NCBI GenBank assembly: GCA_002479035.1
Contig: DLLA01000159.1
Location: forward strand, 1-5,402
Direction of reading: 5' to 3'
From: Bacteroidales bacterium UBA7574
Lineage (GTDB): Bacteria > Bacteroidota > Bacteroidia > Bacteroidales > Paludibacteraceae
DNA length: 5,402 nucleotides
The position numbers and the translations under genes are program-made. The notes under the pieces are model-generated. The model was not told the DNA's origin and made no database searches. It saw nothing but the letters and a program-made list of their open reading frames with translations. Of this stretch, positions 1 through 5,402 are shown in pieces. Each line of letters starts with the position of its first letter. The first letter of the stretch is position 1.

Positions 1-23
1 GCATTGTTAGACAGCCTCTTTTA

Positions 24-56
24 TTGGGAAACGACGCGGCTCGCGTCGTCTCCCAA
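24..56. repeat. Strong palindrome, 15-position stem with 3-nt loop
   Basis: The left arm TTGGGA-A-ACGACGCG (24-38) pairs with CGCGTCGT-C-TCCCAA (42-56) around the loop GCT, with a single A/C mismatch (30 against 50). Weaker pairing may continue outward: GTTAGACAGCC near 6-16 resembles the reverse complement of the stretch at about 57-70 with small gaps. No T-run follows on either strand, so it is not a textbook intrinsic terminator. It could still be the 3' end structure of an upstream transcript, or a copy of a dispersed palindromic (REP- or MITE-like) element. Only a genome-wide copy count would decide. Confidence 0.6.
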
Positions 57-125
57 GGCGTTGTCCTACATAGGATATTGCCAAAGAATGATTATCGGGT
101 TACTATGCAACAAGTTACAAGAGAA

Positions 126-175
126 AAGTAACAGAAAGTAACAGAAAGTGCCAAATCGCACCAAATCGCACCAAT
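126..175. repeat. Two adjacent sets of 10-bp tandem repeats
   Basis: The unit AAGTAACAGA occurs at 126-135 and 136-145 and begins again at 146-149. It is followed directly by the unit CCAAATCGCA at 151-160 and 161-170, which begins again at 171-174. AAGTAACA then reappears at 176-183. Both periods are exactly 10 bp, about one helical turn, so identical bases face the same side of the DNA. GTTAC at 99-103 and 114-118 is the inverse of the GTAAC core, giving an inverted pair at 114-118 and 128-132. The array lies about 90 bp upstream of the promoter of the next gene. It may be a protein-binding array or simply slippage-prone repeat DNA. Confidence 0.75.
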
Positions 176-222
176 AAGTAACACAAACTACCGGAAACGC
201 TCAACGCTCCCCGCTGATGTAG

Positions 223-230
223 TACCTTTG
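223..230 (+). promoter_or_regulatory. Possible second -7 element (TACCTTTG)
   Basis: This octamer matches the Bacteroidetes -7 consensus TAnnTTTG. No TTG or TTTG box is seen about 20 bp upstream, which makes it weaker than the promoter at 262-292. It also lies in a small inverted repeat (GTAC-CTTT-GTAC, 222-233). It may be a minor upstream start for the acyl-CoA ligase gene or a chance match. Confidence 0.25.
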
Positions 231-261
231 TACCGTGATTCGGGGCAAATGCGGGGGTGGC

Positions 262-292
262 TTGTGTATTCGGGAATAAATTAGTAACTTTG
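262..292 (+). promoter_or_regulatory. Bacteroidetes-type promoter for the acyl-CoA ligase gene
   Basis: A -33 element TTG (262-264) is followed after 20 bp by TAACTTTG (285-292), which matches TAnnTTTG. Transcription would be expected to start about 7 bp further on, near 299-300, leaving a leader of about 36 nt. The leader is A-rich and ends in AAGG (331-334), one base before the ATG, too close for a normal Shine-Dalgarno; this is usual in this phylum. The hexamer CGGATA occurs just before this start (326-331) and also just before glyA (2381-2386). Confidence 0.7.
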
Positions 293-335
293 CGGCGCGA
301 ACATAAACAATAATAGTGAGATAAACGGATAAGGT

Positions 336-2237
336 ATGAAAGAAAGATTGACAATCATTGACTTCGTGGAGAAATATACGGCGATGTATGCCGACCATGT
401 GTTTCTGCGCGAGAAGACAGATAATGTGTGGACCGAGACCACTTATGCCCAAACACGCGAGCAGGCACACCTGATAGGCGCCGGACTGATGGCACTGGGT
501 ATGCAGAAAGGCGAGCGTGCAGCGTTGCTGTCCCAAGGGCGCAACCTGTGGGTGACGGGCGAATTGGGTATATTGTATGCGGGCGGTGTTAATGTGCCGC
601 TGAGCATCAAACTGGCAGAGGCAAGCGATTTGCTGTTCCGTATCCAACACTCTGATGCACAATACATTAAGACCTCCGAGCAGCAACTACCGAAGATACG
701 CAAGATACTGCCCGAATGCCCCAACGTGAAGTTCGTGATAGTGTTCGACAAGTTGGATAAATACGAGGACAGGGAGATTGGGATAGACCAAGTAATAGCC
801 AAGGGCGAGTCGTTTCTGGCACACCATGGGAAGGACTTTGAGGAGCGGTACAAGTCGGTGGGTCCTGACGATTATGCGAACATCAGTTATACCTCGGGCA
901 CGACAGCCGACCCGAAGGGTATCCTGCTGACGCACCGCAACTACACCGCCAATGTGGAGCAGGCACGCTCTATCATAGGCGTGGAGCCCGATGATGTGAT
1001 GCTGATTATATTGCCGCTGGACCACTGCTTCGCGCATGTGGCGGGATTCTATACGATGATGTCGTACTGCGGCAGCATAGCCACGGTACCCGTAGGCAAG
1101 ACCGCTATCGCGACACTGAAGAATATCCCGCTGTCCATCAAGGAAGTGCGTCCGATGGTGATGTTGTCGGTACCCGCGTTGGCGCGTAACTTCCGCAAGA
1201 GTATCGAGACAAGTATCAAGCAGAAAGGCGCGATGGTGGAGAAACTCTATAACTTCGCACTCAACAACGCCATTAAATATAATAAGGAGTATTGGAACCG
1301 CGGCGGCAAGGATTTCTGGCGGAAACCGCTGGTGGACTTGTTCGACAAACTGATATTCAAGGCAGTGCGCGAAGGCTTCGGCGGACGAATGAAGTTCTTT
1401 GTGGGCGGCGGTGCGCTGCTGGACATCGAGTTGCAACGCTACTTCTGCGCAGTGGGTATGCCGATGTTCCAAGGCTACGGACTGAGTGAGGCGACACCTA
1501 TTATCTGTGCCAACTCGACGGGACACGCCATCTTCGGTTCGAGCGGACGGATTGTGGCGGACTTGGATGTGAAGATATGCGACGAAGAGGGTAGGGAAGT
1601 GCCCGCCGGACAAAAGGGTGAGATAGTGATTCGCGGCGAGAACGTGATGGCAGGCTACTGGAAGAACCCCGAATCGACGGCGAAGACGATAGTGGACGGC
1701 TGGTTGCACACAGGCGATATGGGCTATGTGCGCAAAGACCACCCCGGGTATCTGTGGGTAGTAGGTCGCTTTAAGTCACTGCTAATCAGTTCGGACGGCG
1801 AGAAATACAGTCCGGAGGGTTACGAGGACAGTCTGACCGACGGCAGCAAGTATATCGAACAGGTGGTGCTGCACAACAACCAAGACCCGTACACGATAGT
1901 GCTGATAGTGCCGAACAAAGAGGCGTTGCGCGAGTACGTGAAGGGCAAGGGTTTGGACCCTGCATCGCATGAGGGCAAGCGCGCCATGCTGCAGAAGATT
2001 CAAGCCGAGGCAGACGAATACAAGAACGGCAAGTTTGCAGGTATGTTCCCCGAGATGTGGCTGCCGAAAGCCATTGCGGTGCTGCCCGAAGCGTTTACGG
2101 AGCAGAACCATTTGGTGAACTCGACGATGAAGATAGTGCGCGGGAAAGTGGAGGAATACTACCAAGACCGCATTGCGTACGCCTACACGGCGGAAGGCAA
2201 GGATTTGTACAACGAAAAGAATATGGCAGCCGTATAA
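336..2237 (+). CDS. AMP-forming long-chain fatty acyl-CoA ligase
   Basis: This 633-residue enzyme of the ANL adenylating superfamily activates a fatty acid with ATP to an acyl-AMP and then transfers it to CoA, acting in the cytoplasm at the inner membrane face. The superfamily core motifs are present in order: the phosphate loop YTSGTTADPKG (185-195), the YGLSE motif (381-385, Glu385 for Mg-ATP), HTGD (458-461, Asp461 binding ribose), GRFKSLLISSDGEKYSP (478-492, the hinge region with Arg478), and STMKIVRGK (596-604) with the likely catalytic Lys599. The loop has Ala in place of the usual Gly after TT, and the hinge has FKS where many members have xKD; I believe both are common in Bacteroidetes relatives. 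The length suits the long-chain class (about 600-650) and there is no signal peptide. The ATG at 336 fits the promoter and the N-terminal alignment. Chain length and the pathway served (recycling, lipid remodelling or exogenous fatty-acid use) cannot be read from the sequence. Confidence 0.9.
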   Translation: MKERLTIIDFVEKYTAMYADHVFLREKTDNVWTETTYAQTREQAHLIGAGLMALGMQKGERAALLSQGRNLWVTGELGILYAGGVNVPLSIKLAEASDLLFRIQHSDAQYIKTSEQQLPKIRKILPECPNVKFVIVFDKLDKYEDREIGIDQVIAKGESFLAHHGKDFEERYKSVGPDDYANISYTSGTTADPKGILLTHRNYTANVEQARSIIGVEPDDVMLIILPLDHCFAHVAGFYTMMSYCGSIATVPVGKTAIATLKNIPLSIKEVRPMVMLSVPALARNFRKSIETSIKQKGAMVEKLYNFALNNAIKYNKEYWNRGGKDFWRKPLVDLFDKLIFKAVREGFGGRMKFFVGGGALLDIELQRYFCAVGMPMFQGYGLSEATPIICANSTGHAIFGSSGRIVADLDVKICDEEGREVPAGQKGEIVIRGENVMAGYWKNPESTAKTIVDGWLHTGDMGYVRKDHPGYLWVVGRFKSLLISSDGEKYSPEGYEDSLTDGSKYIEQVVLHNNQDPYTIVLIVPNKEALREYVKGKGLDPASHEGKRAMLQKIQAEADEYKNGKFAGMFPEMWLPKAIAVLPEAFTEQNHLVNSTMKIVRGKVEEYYQDRIAYAYTAEGKDLYNEKNMAAV

Positions 2238-2268
2238 GACGGGTTGCGACAGAAAAAGAAATGGCGTG

Positions 2269-2300
2269 TTTGTGCATCTCGCGGAAAAGCAGTATCTTTG
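2269..2300 (+). promoter_or_regulatory. Bacteroidetes-type promoter for the glyA operon
   Basis: TTTG (2269-2272), a 20-bp spacer and TATCTTTG (2293-2300) together make a full match to the phylum consensus and give the best promoter in the window. The expected start is near 2307, so the leader is about 80 nt. This makes glyA and the genes behind it a unit separate from the ligase gene, although no terminator hairpin is visible between 2238 and 2268, so read-through from upstream is possible. Confidence 0.8.
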
Positions 2301-2321
2301 CGGTCACAAACAATCCGCAAA

Positions 2322-2334
2322 TGTGCATTGCACA
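2322..2334. promoter_or_regulatory. Short palindrome in the glyA leader
   Basis: TGTGCA (2322-2327) and TGCACA (2329-2334) form a perfect inverted repeat around a single T. An overlapping ATTGCA (2327-2332) can pair instead with TGCAAT (2349-2354) across a 16-nt loop. The palindrome lies about 15-28 nt downstream of the predicted transcription start, where a dimeric repressor could bind, or the two pairings could be alternative RNA folds. I do not recognise it as a known operator or riboswitch. Confidence 0.3.
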
Positions 2335-2386
2335 GATGTGTGATGGAATGCAATAAAGTAACCTTAAACAACTAAATAATCGGATA

Positions 2387-3667
2387 ATGACTCGAGACGT
2401 AGAGATTTTTGACATCATCCGCCGTGAGCGGGAACGTCAGACAAAAGGCATCGAACTGATTGCCAGTGAAAACTTCGTGAGCGACCAAGTGATGGAAGCC
2501 ATGGGAAGCGTACTTACCAACAAATATGCCGAGGGCTACCCGGGCAAACGCTACTATGGCGGTTGCGAAGTGGTGGACCAGAGCGAGAACATTGCACGCG
2601 ACAGCCTGCGCCGCCTCTTCGGGGCTGAGTATGTGAACGTACAACCTCACTCGGGCGCACAGGCTAATATGGCTGTGTTTATGGCTTGTCTGCAGGCAGG
2701 CGACACTTTCCTTGGCTTGAACCTGAGCCATGGTGGGCACCTCTCACACGGGTCGCCTGTCAACTTCTCGGGCATTATGTTCCATGCTTTGGAATACAAC
2801 CTGCGCGAGGATACAGGGCGTGTGGACTATGACCAACTGGAGCAAGTGGCACGCGAGAAGAAGCCCAAACTGATTATCGCAGGGGCAAGTGCATACAGCC
2901 GCGAGTGGGACTATGCACGTATCCGCCGCGTGGCTGACGAGATAGGCGCTATCTTCATGGTGGATATGGCTCACCCTGCAGGTCTGATAGCCGCAGGACT
3001 GTTGGAGAACCCCGTTAAATATGCGCATATTGTAACCTCGACAACCCACAAGACCCTCCGTGGTCCCCGTGGCGGTGTCATACTGGTAGGCAAGGACTTC
3101 CCCAACCCATGGGGCAAGACAACACCGAAGGGCGAGATAAAGATGATGTCCGCATTGCTTGACTCGGCTGTCTTCCCCGGCGTGCAAGGCGGACCGTTGG
3201 AGCACGTGATTGCTGCCAAGGCTGTGGCATTCGGCGAGGCTCTGGAACCGCAATTCAAAGTATATCAGCAACAAGTGAAATTGAATGCAGCGGTCATGGC
3301 AGAGGCTTTCATACAGAAGGGTTACAAGATTATCTCCGGTGGCACGGACAATCACTCCATGTTGGTTGACCTGCGCACCAAGTATCCTGATTTGACAGGT
3401 AAGGTTGCCGAGAAGGCACTTGTGGCTGCCGACATCACTACCAACAAGAATATGGTACCTTTCGACTCCCGTTCCGCATTCCAGACCAGTGGTTTGCGTT
3501 TCGGTACACCCGCCATCACCACACGCGGACTGAAGGAAGACAAGATGCCGTGGATTGTGGATTTGATTGATACCGTACTCCAAAACCCTGAATGTGAAGC
3601 CAATATCGCCAAGGTACGCGAGGAGGTGAATCGTGAGATGACACAGTATCCATTGTTCGGATGGTAA
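2387..3667 (+). CDS. glyA: Serine hydroxymethyltransferase
   Basis: This PLP enzyme interconverts serine plus tetrahydrofolate with glycine plus 5,10-methylene-THF in the cytoplasm and is the main entry of one-carbon units into folate metabolism. Family landmarks are all present: ASENF (26-30), the [15 protein letters not shown] block (45-59, with Tyr47, Glu49 and Tyr57 matching E. coli Tyr55, Glu57 and Tyr65), VDMAHPAG (192-199, Asp193 and His196 around the cofactor), [14 protein letters not shown] (217-230, with Lys222 as the PLP Schiff-base lysine), [12 protein letters not shown] (317-328) and [14 protein letters not shown] (368-381, with Arg371 as the substrate-carboxylate arginine). The 426 residues match the usual Bacteroidetes length. 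The ATG at 2387 follows an A/T-rich stretch without a Shine-Dalgarno and places the first landmark at the usual distance. It is the first gene of an operon with its own promoter, and its last seven bases are shared with rlmN. Confidence 0.97.
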   Translation: MTRDVEIFDIIRRERERQTKGIELIASENFVSDQVMEAMGSVLTNKYAEGYPGKRYYGGCEVVDQSENIARDSLRRLFGAEYVNVQPHSGAQANMAVFMACLQAGDTFLGLNLSHGGHLSHGSPVNFSGIMFHALEYNLREDTGRVDYDQLEQVAREKKPKLIIAGASAYSREWDYARIRRVADEIGAIFMVDMAHPAGLIAAGLLENPVKYAHIVTSTTHKTLRGPRGGVILVGKDFPNPWGKTTPKGEIKMMSALLDSAVFPGVQGGPLEHVIAAKAVAFGEALEPQFKVYQQQVKLNAAVMAEAFIQKGYKIISGGTDNHSMLVDLRTKYPDLTGKVAEKALVAADITTNKNMVPFDSRSAFQTSGLRFGTPAITTRGLKEDKMPWIVDLIDTVLQNPECEANIAKVREEVNREMTQYPLFGW

Positions 3668-4776
3668 GCCTCTTAGGTCTCACATTGGAGGAATTGCAAG
3701 CGGTAGCCCTGGATGCAGGGCTACCGCGTTTTGCCGGTAAGCAGTTGGCGGAATGGCTGTACGTGCGCCGTGCCACTACTTTCGATGAGATGACCAATAT
3801 CTCGCTGCGCGGTAGGGAAGCACTACGGGCAAAGTACACCATCGGTCGCCATGCGCCTGTGGCGGAAGCCGTGTCGGAAGACGGCACGCACAAATACCTC
3901 TTCCAAGTGGGCGAGCAGTATATAGAGTCTGTCTATATACCTGATAACGACCGCGCTACACTATGTGTCAGCACACAGGCGGGCTGCAAGATGGGCTGTA
4001 AGTTCTGCATGACAGGCACATTGGGCTTTCACGGACAACTGCCTGCCGCCGAGATACTGAACCAGATACTCTATTTCCCCCTGACCTCCGACAACCCGAA
4101 ACTATCTAATAACAAACAAAGTACCTCCGTTTTATCATCCCCCCCTCTGGGGGGGCTTGGAGGGGTCAGTCCTTTGACCAACATCGTCTATATGGGCGAG
4201 GGGGAACCTATGGATAACCTCGACAATGTGTTGCGCTCGCTGCAAGTGATGACTGCGCCATGGGGCTGCGCATGGTCCCCAAAGCGTATCACGGTGTCAT
4301 CGGTAGGTATTGTACCCGCACTCAAACGCTATATAGAGGAGTGCGACTGCCATCTGGCTGTCTCACTGCACAACCCGTTTAGTATAGAACGCCAAGCCAT
4401 TATGCCTATAGAGAAGGCATACCCTCTTTCCGAGGTGGTTACCCTCTTGAAACAATACGACTGGCAGCACCAACGCCGTGTCAGTTTCGAGTATATATGC
4501 TGGGCAGGAGTGAACGATACGCCCAAGCACGCCAATGAACTCCTGCGCTTGCTCCGCGGATTGGACTGCCGCATCAACCTCATACGCTTTCATGCGGGTG
4601 TGGAAGAGGTGTCGCACAGGGAGAACCAAATCACCTTTCCCTCAAGCAATGAGCGTCAGATGGAGTGGCTGCGCGACTACCTGACCGCTCATGGTCTCAC
4701 CACCACCATACGCCGCAGCCGTGGAGAAGACATCCTTGCTGCCTGCGGTATGCTGGTAAATGCACTGAAAAAATAA
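3661..4776 (+). CDS. rlmN: Dual-specificity 23S rRNA (A2503-C2) / tRNA (A37-C2) methyltransferase, with an in-frame insert
   Basis: This cytoplasmic radical-SAM enzyme methylates C2 of A2503 in 23S rRNA and of A37 in certain tRNAs, tuning decoding and peptide exit. The N-terminal helical domain (about 1-75) is followed by the radical-SAM barrel. Cys109, Cys113 and Cys116 in CKMGCKFC bind the 4Fe-4S cluster. Cys102 (LCVS) matches the E. coli Cys118 position, and Cys362 (AACGML) is the conserved C-terminal cysteine (E. coli Cys355) that carries the methyl during catalysis. The GxGEP SAM motif reads GEGEPMDN (179-186). The protein has 371 residues, whereas relatives in the phylum have about 340-350; the excess is residues about 141-171, encoded by a palindrome-bearing insert. 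All catalytic residues remain, so the enzyme is probably active. The ATG overlaps the glyA end by 7 bp in another frame, so translation is probably coupled. The start [12 protein letters not shown] matches the family N-terminus. Confidence 0.93.
   Translation: MVSLLGLTLEELQAVALDAGLPRFAGKQLAEWLYVRRATTFDEMTNISLRGREALRAKYTIGRHAPVAEAVSEDGTHKYLFQVGEQYIESVYIPDNDRATLCVSTQAGCKMGCKFCMTGTLGFHGQLPAAEILNQILYFPLTSDNPKLSNNKQSTSVLSSPPLGGLGGVSPLTNIVYMGEGEPMDNLDNVLRSLQVMTAPWGCAWSPKRITVSSVGIVPALKRYIEECDCHLAVSLHNPFSIERQAIMPIEKAYPLSEVVTLLKQYDWQHQRRVSFEYICWAGVNDTPKHANELLRLLRGLDCRINLIRFHAGVEEVSHRENQITFPSSNERQMEWLRDYLTAHGLTTTIRRSRGEDILAACGMLVNALKK
3700..3727 (+). promoter_or_regulatory. 11-bp perfect stem-loop at the glyA/rlmN junction
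   Basis: GCGGTAGCCCT (3700-3710) pairs perfectly with AGGGCTACCGC (3717-3727) around the loop GGATGC. The stem starts 33 nt after the glyA stop codon and lies within codons 14-23 of rlmN. It is followed by GTTTTGCC, a tract of only four T, so as a terminator it would be weak. It could stabilise the 3' end of a glyA transcript, cause partial termination, or slow ribosomes entering rlmN. That it also codes for conserved-looking residues ([11 protein letters not shown]) means it could be incidental. Confidence 0.5.
4078..4179. repeat. Palindromic insert inside rlmN, about 93 bp, in frame
   Basis: The segment contains a perfect C7-TCT-G7 hairpin (4139-4155), followed by CTTGGAGGGGTCAG. Its two ends resemble each other in inverse orientation: CTGACCTCC at 4081-4089 against GGAGGGGTCAG at 4159-4169, with a 2-base gap. 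It is flanked by an imperfect direct repeat, CCCCTGACC (4078-4086) and CCTTTGACC (4171-4179), with 7 of 9 bases the same and exactly 93 bp apart. Both copies encode Pro-Leu-Thr. The encoded peptide is low-complexity and includes PPLGGLGG (161-168). From memory, CCCCCTCTGGGGGG-type sequences with a nearby TTGGAGGGG recur in Bacteroidetes genomes; I could not check this. Confidence 0.65.
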
Positions 4777-5402
4777 TGGCTTGTCAGGATTGGAAACATA
4801 ATGCTTGCCGTTTCATCAGTCTCTGCTTGTTAGGATGTATTCTGTTGTATCCCAATCTCATCTATCTCTTTGCGAATGCATCGGGTGCTACATACTTGCT
4901 GACAAGCATACTATATGCTCTTCCGTTGTTGGCTCTCGTCGGGCTCTTGCCCAAACGTTGGATGTATATCGTGGCGGTTGTGCTGCTGTCCGTCACGTCT
5001 ATCATAGACCTTACTATGGTGGACTTGTATAATTCGTATCTGTTGCCCGGTACTGCTATCTCTGCCATCAAGACTAATCCGCAAGAGGCGTCCGAGTTCT
5101 ACCATACCAATCTCTCTGAGGTCTTGCATTGGTTTCCTGTCATAGTAATGTGTGTCATCTCGTGTATCACGTATCACCGCCCAAAATATAACAAGGTGTC
5201 GCTTGTTGCAGGCATTAGTGCTATATTGTTGCAGGCAGGTTTTGTGGCTGCCAAGATGACGGTGTCGTACCATTCGGCACTTACACCACGCTTTTTTATA
5301 GACAACAGAATCCTCAACCGTCCCCCGTATAATGTATTCTTTCAGTCAGTCAATACGGCTAAAGAATTGCACAAACGTGCAATGATGTCTTCTGCCAAAG
5401 AT
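4776..5402 (+). CDS. Polytopic membrane protein, probable phosphoethanolamine transferase (EptA/CptA-like, sulfatase fold), 5' part only
   Basis: The frame opens at ATG 4776, which shares one base with the rlmN stop (TAATG), and stays open for 209 codons to the window edge, so the C-terminus is missing. I see about five membrane segments near residues 12-33, 40-59, 63-84, 117-133 and 142-160, then a soluble linker. This matches the N-terminal membrane domain of EptA/CptA-type enzymes, which move phosphoethanolamine from phosphatidylethanolamine onto lipid A or core sugars on the periplasmic side. Supporting local similarities are SAIKTNPQEASEF (95-107), like the TNxxEAxEY stretch of that family, and NRPPYNVFFQ (181-190), like its xxPYNxxYQ stretch. 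The catalytic Thr and zinc ligands would lie beyond the edge, so the activity is inferred. Another sulfatase-fold enzyme or lipoteichoic-acid-synthase-like protein remains possible. The gene looks less GC-rich than its neighbours by eye. Its position suggests cotranscription with glyA and rlmN. Confidence 0.65.
   Translation, partial: MACQDWKHNACRFISLCLLGCILLYPNLIYLFANASGATYLLTSILYALPLLALVGLLPKRWMYIVAVVLLSVTSIIDLTMVDLYNSYLLPGTAISAIKTNPQEASEFYHTNLSEVLHWFPVIVMCVISCITYHRPKYNKVSLVAGISAILLQAGFVAAKMTVSYHSALTPRFFIDNRILNRPPYNVFFQSVNTAKELHKRAMMSSAKD

Larger units (their letters stand above)
1..335. other. Non-coding region upstream of the acyl-CoA ligase gene
   Basis: I find no gene I can support here. 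From left to right it holds a long near-perfect palindrome (24-56), a pair of GTTAC boxes (99-103 and 114-118), two sets of 10-bp tandem repeats (126-175), a third GTAAC box (178-182), an isolated TAnnTTTG element (223-230) and a full promoter (262-292) leading into the gene at 336. Short open frames on the + strand run in from the left edge (frame 1 to a stop at 139-141, frame 3 to a stop at 129-131), but neither resembles a protein family I know and both read through the palindrome. Confidence 0.7.

Noticed and set aside
1..141. Two short + strand frames open at the left edge (to stops at 129-131 and 139-141), possibly the end of an upstream gene
   Set aside because: Neither 42- to 46-residue tail looks like a known protein end, both read through the palindrome and one enters the tandem repeats, and two frames open together argues for chance. 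The frame ending at 131 is the more protein-like, so a partial gene cannot be fully excluded.
126..175. Tandem repeats considered as a CRISPR array
   Set aside because: The units are 10 bp, directly adjacent, and have no spacers.
201..686. A 161-codon open frame on the - strand covering the upstream region and the start of the ligase gene
   Set aside because: It runs antisense through the promoter and the first 117 codons of the ligase, and its translation has no recognisable domain.
687..1742. A 351-codon open frame on the - strand opposite the acyl-CoA ligase gene
   Set aside because: It is antisense to a gene with complete family motifs, its His- and Arg-rich translation resembles no family, and long antisense frames are expected opposite codon-biased genes. 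The same holds for the - strand frames at 1782-2165, 2744-3583 and 4363-4629.
2057..2356. A 99-codon + strand frame overlapping the end of the ligase gene and the glyA promoter
   Set aside because: It starts inside the ligase gene in another frame, runs through the promoter and leader, and resembles no family.
2301..2386. Glycine, THF or SAM riboswitch in front of glyA
   Set aside because: The leader is short, and I see none of the conserved cores or long stems of these riboswitch classes.
4139..4155. The C7/G7 hairpin inside rlmN considered as an intrinsic terminator
   Set aside because: It is followed by CTTGGAGGGG, not a T-run, and the reading frame continues through it to intact C-terminal motifs.
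4078..4179. The rlmN insert considered as an intron, intein or frameshift
   Set aside because: It is far too short for an intein or group I/II intron, lacks their motifs, and keeps the frame, with all catalytic cysteines present on both sides.
4805..5032. A 75-codon + strand frame after rlmN
   Set aside because: It is a different frame inside the longer open membrane-protein gene that starts at 4776, which has clear transmembrane segments and a stop/start overlap with rlmN.

Overview
The window reads as a Bacteroidetes chromosome, most likely order Bacteroidales. Three things point there: the promoters match the Bacteroidetes sigma-factor pattern (TTTG or TTG, about 20 bp, then TAnnTTTG); the starts follow A-rich leaders and lack strong Shine-Dalgarno sequences; and the protein sequences fit that phylum (426-residue GlyA ending in PLFGW, Bacteroidetes-style RlmN and acyl-CoA ligase). 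Base composition looks close to 50% GC by eye. The genus cannot be told from the sequence alone. All four genes lie on the + strand.

Layout: 1-335 is non-coding. It holds a strong palindrome (24-56), two adjacent sets of 10-bp tandem repeats (126-175), and a well-formed promoter (262-292). 336-2237 encodes an AMP-forming long-chain fatty acyl-CoA ligase. 2238-2386 is an intergenic stretch with a second clear promoter (2269-2300) and a leader of about 80 nt. From there a tightly packed operon begins: glyA (2387-3667), rlmN (3661-4776, overlapping glyA by 7 bp), and the 5' part of a polytopic membrane protein (4776 to the window edge, overlapping the rlmN stop by 1 bp). I read that last gene as the N-terminal half of a phosphoethanolamine-transferase/sulfatase-family protein.

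Functionally, the ligase activates fatty acids for lipid metabolism. GlyA makes glycine and 5,10-methylene-THF. RlmN uses SAM to methylate 23S rRNA and tRNA. The third operon member probably decorates lipid A or another envelope glycolipid. The link between GlyA and RlmN could be one-carbon supply, but this is inference; the sequence shows only shared transcription and probable translational coupling.

The most notable observation is inside rlmN. About 93 bp (31 codons), carrying a perfect C7-TCT-G7 hairpin and flanked by an imperfect 9-bp direct repeat, sits in frame in the middle of the radical-SAM domain. Removing it restores a normal-length RlmN with the usual sequence junction. This looks like a small palindromic element that inserted into an essential-type fold without breaking it. 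A second coding-embedded structure, an 11-bp perfect stem, lies just after the glyA stop, inside the first codons of rlmN. I do not see a complete new defence or mobile system in the window.
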